In this document: positions 21,664-34,037 of the stretch, one piece after another
How positions within the stretch are numbered: position 1 is the stretch's first letter
Layout of the letters: every line of letters begins with the position of its first letter
From: Lycium barbarum
Taxonomy: Eukaryota > Streptophyta > Magnoliopsida > Solanales > Solanaceae
Reading direction: 5' to 3'
Length of the DNA stretch: 64,000 bases
NCBI RefSeq assembly: GCF_019175385.1
Contig: NC_083348.1
Span: 201,001 to 265,000 of the forward strand
Position numbers and translations under genes: made by a program
The notes under the pieces: generated by a model
The model's input: only the letters and a program-made list of their open reading frames with translations
Database searches by the model: none
What the model was told of the DNA's origin: nothing

Positions 21664-24537
21664 ATGTCCGAAACTACTTCCCATGAAATTCCCTCGGTTT
21701 CATCCCCAGGAACCGAGGCTGCATCCCCAGCTAGATCGAAGAGCACCTTCGAACCCGCGGTCTCGGACATCATACCGGCCAGGACAAAATTTAACAAAGA
21801 TCTTGGGGGTCGAAAAGCCTTCTTCAGTGTCAGACAGGGGGTTCGATGTGAGGCGATACCCCTCCTCCATTACCGAGGACAGGCTCGACCTTGTTCGGTG
21901 CGACTGCGGATGGGACAACCGCCTGGTCCAAGTTTTCTCCCCCGGTCCTGATGAATCAGTCACCGACCACCGGGAGGGTTTTTTGTACGTCTATATTTAC
22001 CCCTTTACCCTCAAGATCGATCCTCCGGTAGATTCGGTTATTTTGGACATGTGCCGGACCTACGGTGTGACGTTGGCACAAATTGGTCCGATCATCTGGA
22101 GGGTTGTGGCGTGCCTCCGGTTGCTGGCAAACAATGCCGAGAACGAGTTCACGCTGGCCCACCTGATACGTCTATATTCCCCGAGGCTGTTCCGGGGTGG
22201 CGTAATGAAACTTTCCAAGCGCAGCCGGAATCCATTTTTCTCAAAAATGGCTGAAGACAGAGACCGGGGGTGGTTGGAGCGATATGTCCGAGTGAAGACC
22301 GAGGACATTATTCCGGCCGAGTTCATGCCTTTCCCAGAGAAGTGGAATAACAAACGTAAGTCCGAAACCTCGAGTAATTGCTTTAGCGTGCTTTGTCGAA
22401 TTTTGATTCCGCTTTCTCATCGTTTATTCCTTACTTTTATCAGCCAATGGTTATGTACCTCCCGTCATTCGTAATCTAAGCGACTGGGTCACGACACTCC
22501 TCAGCCAGCATCCTTATGACAACCGGGCATAGGCCCACCTGTCACGTGGTCGGTGGGTCGCCCAGAATCACGGTAGCCCTTTACTTCTACTCGGGTTTAT
22601 TGCATCCTTCTCTACTCGTTTCACCTTTCGAACTTTGCTAACATCTAGCTTTTCAGGCTTGCCTAAGGGCTCGGTAGCCCCCAGACCGGAGTCGACCACT
22701 GAACCCACAACGTTGGTACCCGAGTTTGATACAACGGGTGCATCTTGTGCCTTTGCTGCTGCCGCTGCCGCCAAAAGAAAAAGGCCCTCTGATCAAGGGC
22801 AACAGTCGAAGAAGAAAAGGGCGAGAAGCGTTACCCGGACCTTACGGGATGAAACAGAGCCCAATATTATAGTTCGGAGAGTCGATGCCGAACCCTCCGT
22901 AGCCTCGATCGCGGAGGAGTCCGTCGCCGTTGCACCTCTTCCTTCTGCCGGTGAAGGACTTTTAGTTCCGGCTTTTCACACAAATGCGGAAGAAATTCTT
23001 TCCCCGGCTCCTCTTCGGTCGATTGACTTTGTCGAAATTTCAGGTGAAACTTCTTCGGAAGATACTCCCCTGCAAAGGACAAGGGGGTCCCGGGAGATGG
23101 TCGTTGCTGGAGGAGAACGAACAACCGGGAAGGAACCGGAGACCGAAGCTTCCATAGACGTTCATCCGGCTCCCGATCATGAGCCTGCTGCAACTGCGGA
23201 GCCCCCTGCCTTTGCCGAAGATACTGAGGCTACTCCAAGTTCCTCCACTCCGGCTCCGAGGGTGGATGAATTTGAAGATATGTTTGCGGGCACTCCTTCT
23301 GCAACCGACGAAGCTGCAGGATTCGAGCATCTCATGATCCCTCGGGCCACGAGGTCGGCCAGCCGGACCTCCGACTCTGGGGATAGGGACGGCTTGGTGC
23401 GTATTTTTCCAGCACCGAGTGTGGAGCCGAGGAGAACAAGATCGGTTACGGTCACCTTTCCCGAAGACTGTAGCTTCCTTTCCCGCCTGGTGGGCGTGGC
23501 AAGCTATCTGAGGTCCCTTGTCTCGGATTCGGACAAGCGCAAAATGATCGGGGTCTCCTAGCAGTGTCTTATGAACGAGAGTATGCATGCTGGCAACCGG
23601 GTAAGATCTTTAGCTGTCTTTGCATCTCTTCATCGAGAGTTTTCACTTCTTTTTATCCAAGTTTTTAACTTCGTTTCATTTGCAGAGTGTGGTGCTTGCA
23701 AACGAAGCCTTCGTTCGTGTCCAGCAAGAGATGGATGATCTAAGGGGCCAAATGGATGCCCAAGGCCGTTAAACGGAGAACTACCGGCACCTTCTTCGGG
23801 AGAAGGAGGAGGAGTTGAACTGGGTGGTCGCCCTTTCTAACATCCGGCCCGAGCTTGATGCGGCCAGGGCCGAAAAAATCCAGTTGAAACGCGAGTTGGC
23901 CGCAATGACCGAATATAATCGGAGTCTCGAGGCTGACAAGATCGGCCTGACCCGGGACAACGCTCAGATATCCTCGAGGCTTGGTGAACTCGAAACCACA
24001 TTCTCCCAACTCCGGGGGGTGCTGGATCTGGTGAAGTCCGATGCTGCGGGTTTGACCGAGAGGAATCGGCTGCTCGAATCGGAGAGCGCCCAGTACAAGG
24101 AGCTCGCGAGGGTTTTTGAAGAGAAAGCGGAGACGAGGGCCCGGATGTATGATGACCTCAAAAATGAGCTCAAGGAGACGGCCGATGCTAACGACGCTCT
24201 CAAGACCGAGCTGGAGTCGGCCGTCCAAATGTAAAATGTTTTCAAAGAGGCTCGGGATGCTCTCGAGGAAAGGCTAGCACAGGCCGAGGCCGAGTTGGAT
24301 GAAGCCCTGAGGAGCGTGGGGGCAGCCGATGCTCAGATTACTATCGTTGCTCAATACGAGAAATGGAAATCTCGGAGGATCACTCTCGAGCAGGCCGAGC
24401 ATGGCTTTTCTGATCTTCCAGATCTTATTGCCGAGGCCAAGAGAATCGAGGGAGAGGCTAAGGATGCCCTCGGTCCTGACTCCGATGATTCTGAGCGGAC
24501 GATGTCCGAACATTCCGACTCCAGCCATTCCGGGTAG
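21664..24537 (+). pseudogene. Element B antisense aORF (four exons), broken
   Basis: Antisense to gag-pol. Exons 21664-22355, 22444-22572, 22657-23600 and 23686-24537. Introns of 88, 84 and 85 bp have GT/AG ends (GTAAGT, GTAGCC and GTAAGA donors), and the codons join in frame across every junction. Exon 1: MSETTSHEIPS start and the domain VILDMCRTYGVTLAQIGP, RLLANNAENEFTLAHL, RGWLERYVRVKTEDIIPAEF, resembling the plant gypsy-type transposon protein family. Exon 3: basic KRKRPSDQGQQSKKKRAR (nuclear-localisation-like) and a Pro/Glu/Ser-rich region. Exon 4: a heptad-rich coiled coil with an acidic tail (DSDDSERTMSEHSDSS). Damage: a 1-bp insertion near 21806, TAG near 22528, TAG at about 23560, TAA near 23769 and TAA at 24232. 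Full length would be near 870 residues. Function unknown. Confidence 0.8.
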
Positions 24538-25616
24538 CTTAGGGCCCGTATTTGGCTTCTACCTCTTTATTTTTTGCCTTCGTAGGACTTTGTTTTTCTT
24601 TTGATGTAAGAAACATCCGTTGTATAAATGAAAAGTGCATCTTTCTTGCTCCTTCATTTGAATGTTTGTTATCATTTTTGCTATAATCGTTGGTCCGTTC
24701 TAGGACAGGTCGACTTGTAGTTGTTAATTCATCGTGGCCGTGGGTCTTATACGATATTTTAGGGCCGGTACTTTTTCAGCCTTGGCTAGAAAATTTTTGA
24801 CGTAGCAGTCCCCGTTTGGGGAAGTTTATCAAATTTTGGCTTGGATCATCGTGACCTCGTTGCCCTAGTCGAATTTTTTGATGATTTTTGCTCGGCTCGT
24901 TACGGCCTTGTTGTCTTTGTCGAGTTTCGACCACCGTACCCGGTATAGGGTATGTGAATGAGGCAGTGTCGAAATACGGTGGTTATCACCGGGGCAAAGT
25001 ACATTTAACAGAAAGTTGTTATCCCAACTTTTGATAACTTTGCGTTTGCAAAATGTTTGTACATATGAGAATTTTAACTCCTTCTTCCTTCGCCGTAGCA
25101 AATATAAAATGGGACACGATTCGTTATGATCGTTTGGTCCTTACATCGAGGCTATGGCCGATGGCCGGGCCCTAGTTTTTTCGTAGCAAATATAAAATGG
25201 GACACGATTCATTATGATCGTTTGGTCCTTACATCGAGGCTATGGCCGGGCCCTAGTTTTGCCGTAGCAAGTTTTGACTTTCTCCGTTTTCCCTGATCGG
25301 GGTCTCTTCGATTGAGGGCACAGTAATGTATTCCCCTAGCACTTATCCAGCTGCGAGGTCTGGTGAGTGCTATTAAGTCCCCAATCGGAGGGGGTGGCCT
25401 CGAAATTCCGGGCGCCGGTCCCTTATCTTTGTCGAGTAACACGTTGTACTTGTTGCCTCATTAAAAACCTTGTCGGAAAACCCATTTTGGGACAAAACCG
25501 TACTAAGGAAAAGAGTGCAACACGTGTTTTCAGGCCTAAATTCTAACTTTGTCCCATTCTCGGTTTCCTGCAAAAGAGAAAGGTAAATACGAGAACATGG
25601 GGGAGGGGCCCATACC
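24538..25616 (-). other. Spacer between aORF and pol in element B
   Basis: Non-coding in both directions; probably the shared 3' untranslated region of the two converging transcripts. It contains the tandem repeat at 25095-25263 and lacks the inverted promoter insert seen in element A. Confidence 0.7.
25095..25268 (-). repeat. Tandem repeat, 88-bp period, element B spacer
   Basis: Units starting gtagcaaatataaaatggga at 25095 and 25183, with a third start at 25264. Equivalent to 9411-9592 in element A. Confidence 0.85.
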
Positions 25617-28600
25617 TTAGCAGTAATATCTTTTCAGATGAGCCACATTCCAGCTATTGTGCAACCGTTACCCGTCCATGGACTCCAACTGGTATGACCC
25701 TTTGCCCGTTATCCCGGTTACTTTATACGGGCCTTCCCAATTCGGACCCAACTTTCCCTCGTTGGGATTCTTGGTGTGCAGGGTAACTTTTCGAAGTACC
25801 AAGTCCCCGATTTGGAAGTGTCGAAAATTGGCTCTTCGGTTGTATTACCTTTCCACTCTTTGTTTTTGGGCCGCAATACGGACCAATGCGCTTTCGCATA
25901 GTTCATCCGTTAGGTCGAGTTTTATGGCCATGGCCTCCTCGTTTGACTCCTCGGTGGTATATCTGAACCAGAGAGTCGGTTCGCCAACTTCCACGGGGAT
26001 AAGGGCTTCCGCCCCGTAGACCAATGAGAACGGGGTTTCCCCCGTGCTTGATTTGGATGTGGTTCTGTAAGCCCACAGCACCTCTGGTAATATTTCCCTC
26101 CAGTGATGCTTTGATGCTTCAAGTCTTTTTCTGAAATTTTGAATTATGGTTTTGTTCGTAGATTCCGCCTGTCCGTTTTCACATGGGTGATACGGGGTTG
26201 ATACGATTTTATTGATCTTCAAACCCTTGAGGAAATTGTTGACCTTTCCACCTACGAACTGAGGACCATTATCAAAAGTTATCTCGGCAAGGATGCCGAA
26301 ACGGCAGATGATGTGATCCCATATAAAGTCGATGACTTCCTTTTCTCTGATTTTTTCAAAGGCCTGCGCTTCAACCCACTTAGAGAAATAGTCAGTCATA
26401 AACAAAATGAAACGGGCCTTACCTGGTGCCCATGATAACAGACCCATGATGTCCATTCCCCATTTCATGAAAGGCAGGGTGAGACCACCGAGTGCAGTAG
26501 CTCTCCGGGCTAGTGAATCATCGGGGCATGTTTCTGACACCCGTCACATTTTCGGATGAAATTTTTAGAGTCCTCGTCCATCCGGTTCCAATAATAACTG
26601 GCCCTGACGATCTTTCGGACCAGAGCCTCGACCCCGGAGTGGTTGCCACAAGTTCCTTCGTGCACCTCTCTCATCACATATTCCGTTTCACCGGGGCCCA
26701 AATATTTAGCCAGGGGGCCGAGGAAATATCGTCGATACAATTGACCGTCTACCAAGCAAAAACGGGCTGCCTTTGTCCTTAGTGACCGTGATTCCTTTGG
26801 GTCGTTTGGGAGCTTACCATCACGCAAGTAGTCAATGTACCTGTTGCGCAAATCCCAAGTTAGACCCATTGTGTTTATCTCGGTGTGTCCGTTTTCTATG
26901 GCCGTGTTTGAGAGGTGCACTGTTGTCCCGGGGTTGATTTCCTCCCCGTCGACGGATCCCAAATTTGCCAATGCATCGGCCTCGCTGTTCTGCTCCCTCG
27001 GTATGTGCTGCATGGTCCATTCTCTAAATTGATGAAGTACCACTTGGGTTTTCTTGAGGTAGCTCTGCATCCGTTCATCCTTGACCTCGAAGACGCCGTT
27101 CACCTGGTTTGCGACCAAGAGCGAATCACATTGTGCTTTGATGACTTCGGCTCTCATACTTCGAGCTAACTCCAAACCTGCAATCATAGCCTCATACTCG
27201 GCTTCATTGTTAGTCAATTTAGCAGTTCTAATGGACTGTCGAATGACATCCCCGGCCGGGGTCCTGAGGACGATCCCCAGCCCGGAACCTTTAAGGTTCG
27301 AGGCTCCATCCGTGTGTAGAGACCAAATGCCTGGGACCTTTCCCGAGGTCAGCAGGAGCTCTCTCTCGACCTCGGGGACCATGGCCGAGGCAAAATCTGC
27401 CACGAAGTCGGCCAAGATCTGGGACTTGATGGCCGTTCAAGGTTTGTACTCGATATCATAGCCGCTAATTTCTACGGCCCATTTCGTTACCCTGCCCGAT
27501 AATTCCGGCTTATGCATGATGTTTTTAAGAGGGTAAGTAGTTACTACACATATTGGGTGGCACTGAAAATAAGGCTTGAGCTTTCTGGAAGCGCTTACCA
27601 GTGCTAATGCCAGTTTTTCCAAATGGGGATAACGGGTCTCCGCATCCCCCAAAGTTCTACTGACGTAATAGATGGGGAATTGCGTACCTGATTCTTCCCG
27701 AACCAAGACGCCGCTTACCGCTATTTTGGAGACAGCAAGGTAGAGAAAGAGCGGCTCGTCCGCCTTCGGCGTATGCAGCAACGGGGGGCTAGATAAGTAT
27801 CCCGTCAATTCCTGTAGAGCTTCCTGGCACTCCGGTGTCCAAACAAAGTCGTTATTTTTCCTCAGTAAGGAGAAGAAACGATGGCTCTTGTCCGAGGATC
27901 GCGATATGAAGCGACTCAACGCCATTATCCTTTCGGTGAGCCTCTGTACTCCTTTGACGTTATTCACTACCTCGATATCCTCGATGGCCTTGATTTTGTC
28001 CGGGTTGATATCAATTCCCCAGTTTGACACCATGAAACCCAAAAATTTACCGGACCGGACACCGAAGGTGCACTTTTCCGGGTTAAGCTTCATGTTGTAC
28101 TTGCGGAGCACGTCGAAAGTTTCCTGCAAATGCTTAAAATGGTCCTCTGTTTCCAGGGACTTGACAACCATATCGTCAATGTAAACTTCTATTGTTTTCC
28201 TTATTTGTTCTTCGAACATCTTATTAACAAGTCGTTGGTAAGTTGCACTGGCATATTTTAGGCCAAAAGGCATCACATTATAGCAGTAGGTCCCGTACCG
28301 GGTGATGAAGGACGTTTTCTCTTAGTCCCCCGGGTGCATCCGAATTTGGTTATACCCGGAGTAAGCATCGAGAAAACTTAGCATCTCATGTCCGGCCGTC
28401 GCATCGATCATTCTATCGATGTGAGGCAACGGAAACGAGTCCTTTGGGCATGCTTTGTTTAAATCCTTGTAATCGACACATATTCAAAATTTATTACCTT
28501 TTTTGGGCACCACTACCACATTAGCAAGCCAATCCGGGTATTTCACCTCTCGGATAGAACCTATTTTCAAAAGCTTTGTTACCTCGTATTTTACGAAGGC

Positions 28601-28951
28601 GTGTTTCGCCTTTGCCATGGGCCTTCTCTTTTGCTTCACCGGGGAGAACTTCCCGTCCAAGCTGAGCTTGTGAGTTGCCACTTCTAGTGATATACCTGTC
28701 ATATCTATATGTGACCATGCGAAGCAATCGGCGTTAGCTCGAAGAAATGCAATTAATTTGCTCTTGAGCTCCGGGGTAAGCCCCGTGCCCAGGTATACCT
28801 TTCTGTCCGGTAGGTACTCGAACAGGATGATCTGCTCCAGCTCCTCTACAGTTGACTTGCTTGCATCCGAGTCATCCGGCATGACGAATGATCTGGGTAC
28901 CTCGAAATCATCTTTCTCATGCACTGGATCCGACCCAGTGTACTTTGATTG
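25617..28951 (-). pseudogene. Element B pol: RT, RNase H, archaeal-type RNase H, integrase; broken
   Basis: Better-preserved sister of the element A pol. Reverse transcriptase with FLDAYSGYNQI and catalytic YIDD at 28172-28183; degenerate gypsy RNase H (FLYLAVSKIAVSG); second RNase H with HTDGAS, NNEAEYEA, QCDSLL and SEADAL; integrase finger CDGCQKH; integrase core GMDIMG, FDNGPQF, QAEST; C-terminus GPNWEGPYKV. Stops interrupt it in RT (near 28490 and 28323), after YDIEYKP (27437), after the integrase finger (about 26514), and near 25845. Several are single transitions from the codons kept in element A (CGA to TGA, CAA to TAA). The segment of about 230 bp missing from element A is present here. 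Confidence 0.92.
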
Positions 28952-28957
28952 CTATTG
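28946..28957 (-). promoter_or_regulatory. Candidate leaky UAG between protease and RT (element B)
   Basis: On the - strand CAA TAG CAA TCA, with pol continuing in the same frame. It matches the UAG-CAR-YYA read-through context and occupies the same position as 5956-5967 in element A. Confidence 0.6.
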
Positions 28958-31299
28958 GGCTCGTTCTCCTCCGGTTACATCCTTTTCCTTCTGAACCGAT
29001 TCTACGGACCGAGGTGCCACTTCTTCTACTGCGAACATTTACCTCGCAGTGGGCTGTTCACCTCGGATGGTTTTTACCCCATCCGGGGTGGGGAATTTTA
29101 GCAGCTGGTGCAATGTTGAGGGCACGGCCCTCATGCTATGTATCCAGGGTCTGCCCAGTAATGTGTTATACTTCATGTCCCCTTCGATTACGTAGAACAC
29201 TGTTTGTTGAATGGTGCCACCGATGTTTATAGGAAGTGAGATCTCCCCATTCGTGGTTTCGCTTGCCATATTGAACCCGCTGAGTACCCGGGTTACCGGC
29301 ACGATCTGATCAAACAGCCCTAGCTGTTCGACCACTCTCCACCGAATGATGTTGGCCGAGCTACCTGGGTCAATCAAAATACGTTTAACCTTAGTTTTAA
29401 AGATAAGTATAGAAATTACCAACGCATCATTGTGCGGTTGGATGATGCCCTCTGCATCCTCGTCTTCGAAGGAGATAGTGCCCCCGGATAAGTGATCTCG
29501 GGTGCGCTTTTCACGGACAATAGAAATCTTTGTCCGTTTCGTTACCGGCCCTCGAGGGCCGTCGACACCTCCAACTATCATGTTGATTGTATGCTGGGGT
29601 TCCACCGGATCGGCCCTTCGATGCGCTTCCCTTTCCTTGTAATGACTTTTGGCTCGTTCACTCAGCAGATCTCGGAGATGACAATTCTTTAGTAACCGGG
29701 CTACCTCTTCTCTCAGCTGGCGACAGTCCTCAGTTCTATGTTCATGGGTTCCGTGGTATTCACATACCATGCTCGGGTCCCGTTGCCCCGAGTCTGACCT
29801 TAGAGGTTTTGGCCATCTCACCTCCGGAACACGACCAATGGCCGAGACCAGGCCCGACGTACTGACGTTGAAGTTGTATTCCGATATCTTTGGTAAGTCC
29901 TTGGTGCCGGCAGAGCTTCTGGCATCGCTCCTGAATGAGAGACCCCGACTGTTCGATGGGCGCTAGACCCGTTTGTTTCCCCGACCGGAGAAATGGCTTG
30001 GGCTATCCCTCGGTTTCTCCGTCCAAAAACTTAGTTTCTCAGAATGGGAATACGGCCGATATCTTTCCTTCGACGATTCGGCCTTCACTTCGTAGCCTTT
30101 CTTTGGTTTCTCAAAATTCCTGCTCATGTTAACCGACCCCGGGGGAAGCTCGAATTGATCATTTTCCACCCGAATCTTCGACTTGTATCTGTTGTGGACA
30201 TCAGCCATGTCATTGCCTCGTACTCCAGCAGACTCTCTTTTAATTTGAACGAAGTCGTTGAGCTTCGAACATTGAGCCCCTTCGTGAAAGCCTATGCGGC
30301 CCATTCTTCGGGGATCGGAGGGAGCTCCATTCGTTCCCTTTGGAACCGGTTCACAAATTCTTGGAGCAACTCGTCGTCCCTTTGGGCTATGCGAAAAATG
30401 TCCACTTTCTGAGCCTATACCTTTCTGGCACCGGCATGAGCTTTTACGAAGGCATCGGCGAGCATTTCGAAGGAAGTGATCGAATGCTCGGGCAAATGAT
30501 CATACCATGTCAATGCTCCCTTTGACAGAGTCTCCCCAAACTTCTTCAATAACACTGACTCAATTTCATCTTCCTCCATGTCATTGCCTTTTACGGCACA
30601 AGTATATGAGGTCACGTGCTCGTGTGGGTCTGTTGTGCCGTCATATTTCTGTATGTCCGGCATTCTGAACCTTTTTGGGATCATTTTCGGAGCCGCAGTC
30701 GGAGGAAAAGGTCTTTGGATGTACCTTTTCGAGTTTGGCCCCTTCAGCAATGGCGGAACCCCCGGGATCTGGTCCACTCGGGAATTGTATGTCTCGACCC
30801 TTTTTTCGGTCGAGTCTACCCGTTTTACCAAAGTCTCGAGCATCTTCAGAACCTTGGTGGAAGAACCAGCTCCGGAGCCGTTGCTCTCGACCACTCGTGC
30901 CTCATCCCTTCTGGTTTCGGCAGCACGCTTTGTCCTCTCCGGCTCTGTTCCATCTTTTCTGTTTTGCAACCGGGCGATCGCGAGTCCTTGCTCGGCTATT
31001 GCCGCTCTTTGTTCCTGCAGAATTTCAACAATTAGACGTAAGTTAACGTTGTCACCTGGTGCGTCTGGTTCTTTTCGGCCCTGGTTTCGGGACAAAGTAA
31101 CAGAATTGTAGGTATTTAGAGGATCGGTGGCCGGTAGGGCGGCGTTCTCCCGATCCACGGTGTTTTGCCGATTGAGGCCCTCTCTCGAATCAACGGGGTT
31201 CGGATCAGCGGGATTCGGCAATCCCCGTTGTTCACTGGCTTCATTTTCCGCAACAATCTCGGTGTCGTTGACATGACCAGATTGTTCGACGCCAGCCAT
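28952..31299 (-). pseudogene. Element B gag-protease, broken
   Basis: Start codon at 31299, matching element A. The capsid domain includes PDIQKYDGTTDPHEHV and LTWYDHLPEHS. The zinc knuckle is intact here (CEYHGTHEHRTEDC, form C-x2-H-x4-H-x4-C, near 29740-29780). The protease motif is IDPGSSAN, near 29370. Damage: TAG at 30415-30417 after the capsid domain, frameshifts near 30300 and 29960, and TAA near 29041. A Lys/Arg/Ser-rich linker separates capsid and knuckle. Confidence 0.9.
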
Positions 31300-31390
31300 T
31301 TCGGTCCGTTTTTGCAAAGACTGACAGGAGATGTTTTTTGATTTTGATGAATATGACAGAAATCAAGACCAAAGACCACTATTATCCTAG

Positions 31391-31407
31391 CCCCACGGTG
31401 GGCGCCA
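31391..31407 (-). other. Primer-binding site of element B
   Basis: On the - strand TGGCGCCCACCGTGGGG, 3 bp after the 5' LTR end, identical to element A. Confidence 0.85.
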
Positions 31408-31410
31408 AAC

Positions 31411-32103
31411 TGTTTACCCCGAATTTGGGAAATCAATTGAATTTGTATGCGGGTATAGGATATGTGCTTGGATCTTGATGTATGTTGGATAGTGAAAAAT
31501 AAGCGTGTGAGTATTTAGTAATAAAATGGCTAATAACTAAAATTTGCTTGATTAGCTATGGACATGAACGTTTAAAAGTTATGTTCAATACTTAATGGAA
31601 GAAGCACAATATAAATGGAAACAAATGGCCTTGGCCGGATCAGATATTGAGAGAGAGAGATTGTGTATATGAGCTCTTTTATTATAAATGTTCTTGGAAA
31701 GTAAAGGAGCCAACCCTTACAAAGGAGGGGGATGTGCTCTATTTATAGTGGTGCCTCTTCCCATGCAAATGATTAGAATAATAAAAAAAAAGGACAGCTC
31801 TGAGCAGATTTGGTGGGATTAGGTTGGCCGTACGATCTGACACACGCATGGTTGGTGGTTGACCATGGCAGGACGCTACTGGTGTTGTCCCGTGTGCAAC
31901 GGCCATATCCGGACCAACGGCCCGGATACTCGGGGTAACGACCTCGACTGATCCGATGACGAAGAAGCCGGGCCAAATCACGCCTCCGCTTAGCTCCGGT
32001 CCAAGCGTTCCCCTGGTTCAGAACTTGTGTACGCTCCCGTCATCTTCTTCCTTCGGTCCTTCGTTTATCCAGTTTGACTCATATCCAATTTTTACCGTAT
32101 ACA
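31411..32103 (-). repeat. 5' LTR of element B, also adjacent to a second internal segment
   Basis: 693 bp. On its right it is followed not by a TSD but by the purine tract and aORF promoter of another B-type internal region. The same LTR therefore serves as 5' LTR of B and 3' LTR of the partial segment 32104-34037. Confidence 0.95.
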
Positions 32104-34037
32104 GATAGCCTCCGCACTTTCCGGACCAACGATCTATCGGAGTAGCGGGAAGTGGGTGAACCATGAGACCGGTGACTCCATTGGCTCGTTGTTATCTTCT
32201 TATTTTGGCGGGAACGGTTGCGTCACGTTCCCCCTTTCTCGGCCATGTGTCACATCCCGAATGGCCGGTTCTGACAACCGCCGCACGCATGTCGCTACGA
32301 GTCGTTTCTCATTAATTATGGGGGACACGTGGTGTCCCCCGATTGGCTGGGGAATCGTAACCGCCACAGTCTAACACCTATATAAGGCTCTTTACCCTTT
32401 CACTCCAACACTTTCACGCTCCATTTCTTCTTCATTCTTCACTGCATTTCCTCATCCTTACCATCTTGAATTGTCTTCTACAGCCAATCTGAGGCTGATT
32501 TATTGCAGGGGCAACTTCGCCACCATTTCTGCTAACTGTTTTTGTTGAGCGTTGCTTTGCACTTTGTCACTCCTCGAATTACCAGTTTCCTCAATCTTCT
32601 TAAGCTCCTCTTCTGAATCTTTATTCTTTTATATTTTCGAAATGTCTGAAACTACTTCCCATGAAATTCCCTCAGTTACATCCCCAAGAACCGAGGCTGC
32701 ATCCCCAGCTAGATCGAAGAGCACCTTCGAACCCGCGGTCTCGGATATCATACCGGCCAGGCCCAATTTTAACAAAGATCTTGAGGTCGAAAAGCCTTCT
32801 TCAGTGTCAGACAGGGGGTTCGATGTGAGGTGATACCCCTCCTCCATTACCGAGGACAGGCTCGACCTTGTTCGGTCCGACTGCGGATGGGACAACCGCC
32901 CGGTCCGAGTTTTCGCCCCCGGTCCTGATGAATCAGTCACCGACCACCGGGAGGGTTTTTTGTACGTCTATACTTACCCCTTTACCCTCAAGCTCGATCC
33001 TCCGGTAGATCCGGTTATTTTGGACATGTGTCGGACCTACGGTGTGACGTTGGCACAAATTGGTCCGATCATCTGGAGGGTCGTGGCGTGCCTCCGGTTG
33101 TTGGCAAACAATGCCGAGAAGGAGTTCACGCTGGCCCACCTGATACTTCTATATTCCCCCAGGCTGTTCCGGGGTGGCATAATGAAATTTTCCAAGCGCA
33201 GCCGGAATCCATTTTTCTAAAAAATGGCTAACGACAGAGACCGGGGGTGGTTGGAACGATATGTCTGAGTGAAGACCGAGGACATTATTCCGGCCGAGTT
33301 CATGCCTTTCCCGGAGAAGTGGAATAATAAACGTAAGTCCGAAACCTCAAGTAATTGCTTTAGCATGCTTTGTCGAATTTTGATTCTTCTTTCTCATCGT
33401 TTATTCTTTACTTTTATCAGCCAATGTTTATGTACCTCCCGTCATTCTCAATCTAAGCGACTGGGTCACGGCACTCCTCAGCCAGCATCCTTATGACAAC
33501 CGGACATGGGCCTACCTGTCACGTGGTCGGTGGGTCGCCCAGAATCACGGTAGCCCTCTACTTCTACTCGGGTTTATTGCATCCTTCTCTACTCGTTTCA
33601 CCCTTCGAACTTTGCTAACATCTAGCTTTTCAGGCCTGCCTAAGGGCTCGGTAGCCCCTAGACCGGAGTTGACCACTGAACCCACAACGTCGTGCCCTTG
33701 CCGCTGCCACTGCCGCCAAAATAAAAAGGCCCTCTAATCAAGGGCAACAATCGAAGAATAAAAGGGCGAGAAGCATTACTCGGACCTTACGGGATGAAAC
33801 AGAGCCCGATATTATAGTTCGGAGAGTCGATGCCGAACCCTCCGTGGCCCCGATCCCGGAGGAGTCCGTCGCCGTTGCACCTCTTCCTTCTGCCGGTGAA
33901 GGACTTTTAGTTCCGGCTTTTCACACAGGTGCGGAAGAAATCCTTTCCCCAGCTTCTCTTCGGTCGATTGACTTTATCGACATTTTAGGTGAAACTTCTT
34001 CGGAAGATACTCCCCTGCAAAGGACAAGGGGGTCTCG
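32104..34037 (-). mobile_element. Partial B-type internal segment (aORF side) in tandem with B
   Basis: Aligns with 21126-23096 of element B: purine tract, promoter (TATATAAGG 32379-32387), and aORF exons 1, 2 and part of 3. It stops abruptly at the GGAGA junction. The arrangement LTR, internal, LTR, partial internal indicates unequal recombination or a tandem insertion. Confidence 0.9.
32642..34037 (+). pseudogene. Truncated third copy of the aORF
   Basis: Exons 32642-33332, 33421-33549 and 33634-34037 (cut by the junction), with the same GT/AG boundaries as element B. Differences from B: no frameshift near 21806, but stops after RGFDVR (about 32831), after RNPFF (33219; element A has a stop at the same codon), after ERYV (about 33266) and in exon 3, plus a small deletion in exon 3 near 33692. 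The coiled-coil exon is absent. Confidence 0.8.

Larger units (their letters stand above)
20431..32103 (-). mobile_element. Element B: Ty3/gypsy retrotransposon, Tat lineage, decayed
   Basis: 11.67 kb on the - strand: 5' LTR 31411-32103, primer site, gag-pro, pol, spacer, antisense aORF (+ strand), 3' LTR 20431-21125. It shares layout and ends with element A but forms a distinct subfamily (LTR start TGTATACGGTAAAAACCGG versus TGTATACGGTGAAAATCGG). Pol has fewer frameshifts than A and no deletion before integrase, but carries several stops, so it is not autonomous. Confidence 0.95.
13642..34037. repeat. Segmental tandem duplication, unit 1
   Basis: From 13642 the sequence aligns with 34038 onward, through the end of element A, its right flank, copia relic P and the left TSD of element B. 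Unit 1 keeps element B plus a further partial internal segment. Unit 2 has only a solo LTR at the same site. The join between the units at 34038-34042 is the shared word GGAGA. Confidence 0.85.

Noticed and set aside
30578..31111. Long + strand open frame opposite element B gag
   Set aside because: Shadow of the gag coding strand; the - strand frame carries the capsid motifs.
32104..32108. TSD directly right of element B
   Set aside because: The sequence there (gatag) is the start of another internal region, not CATAC, so element B is not a simple insertion at its right edge.
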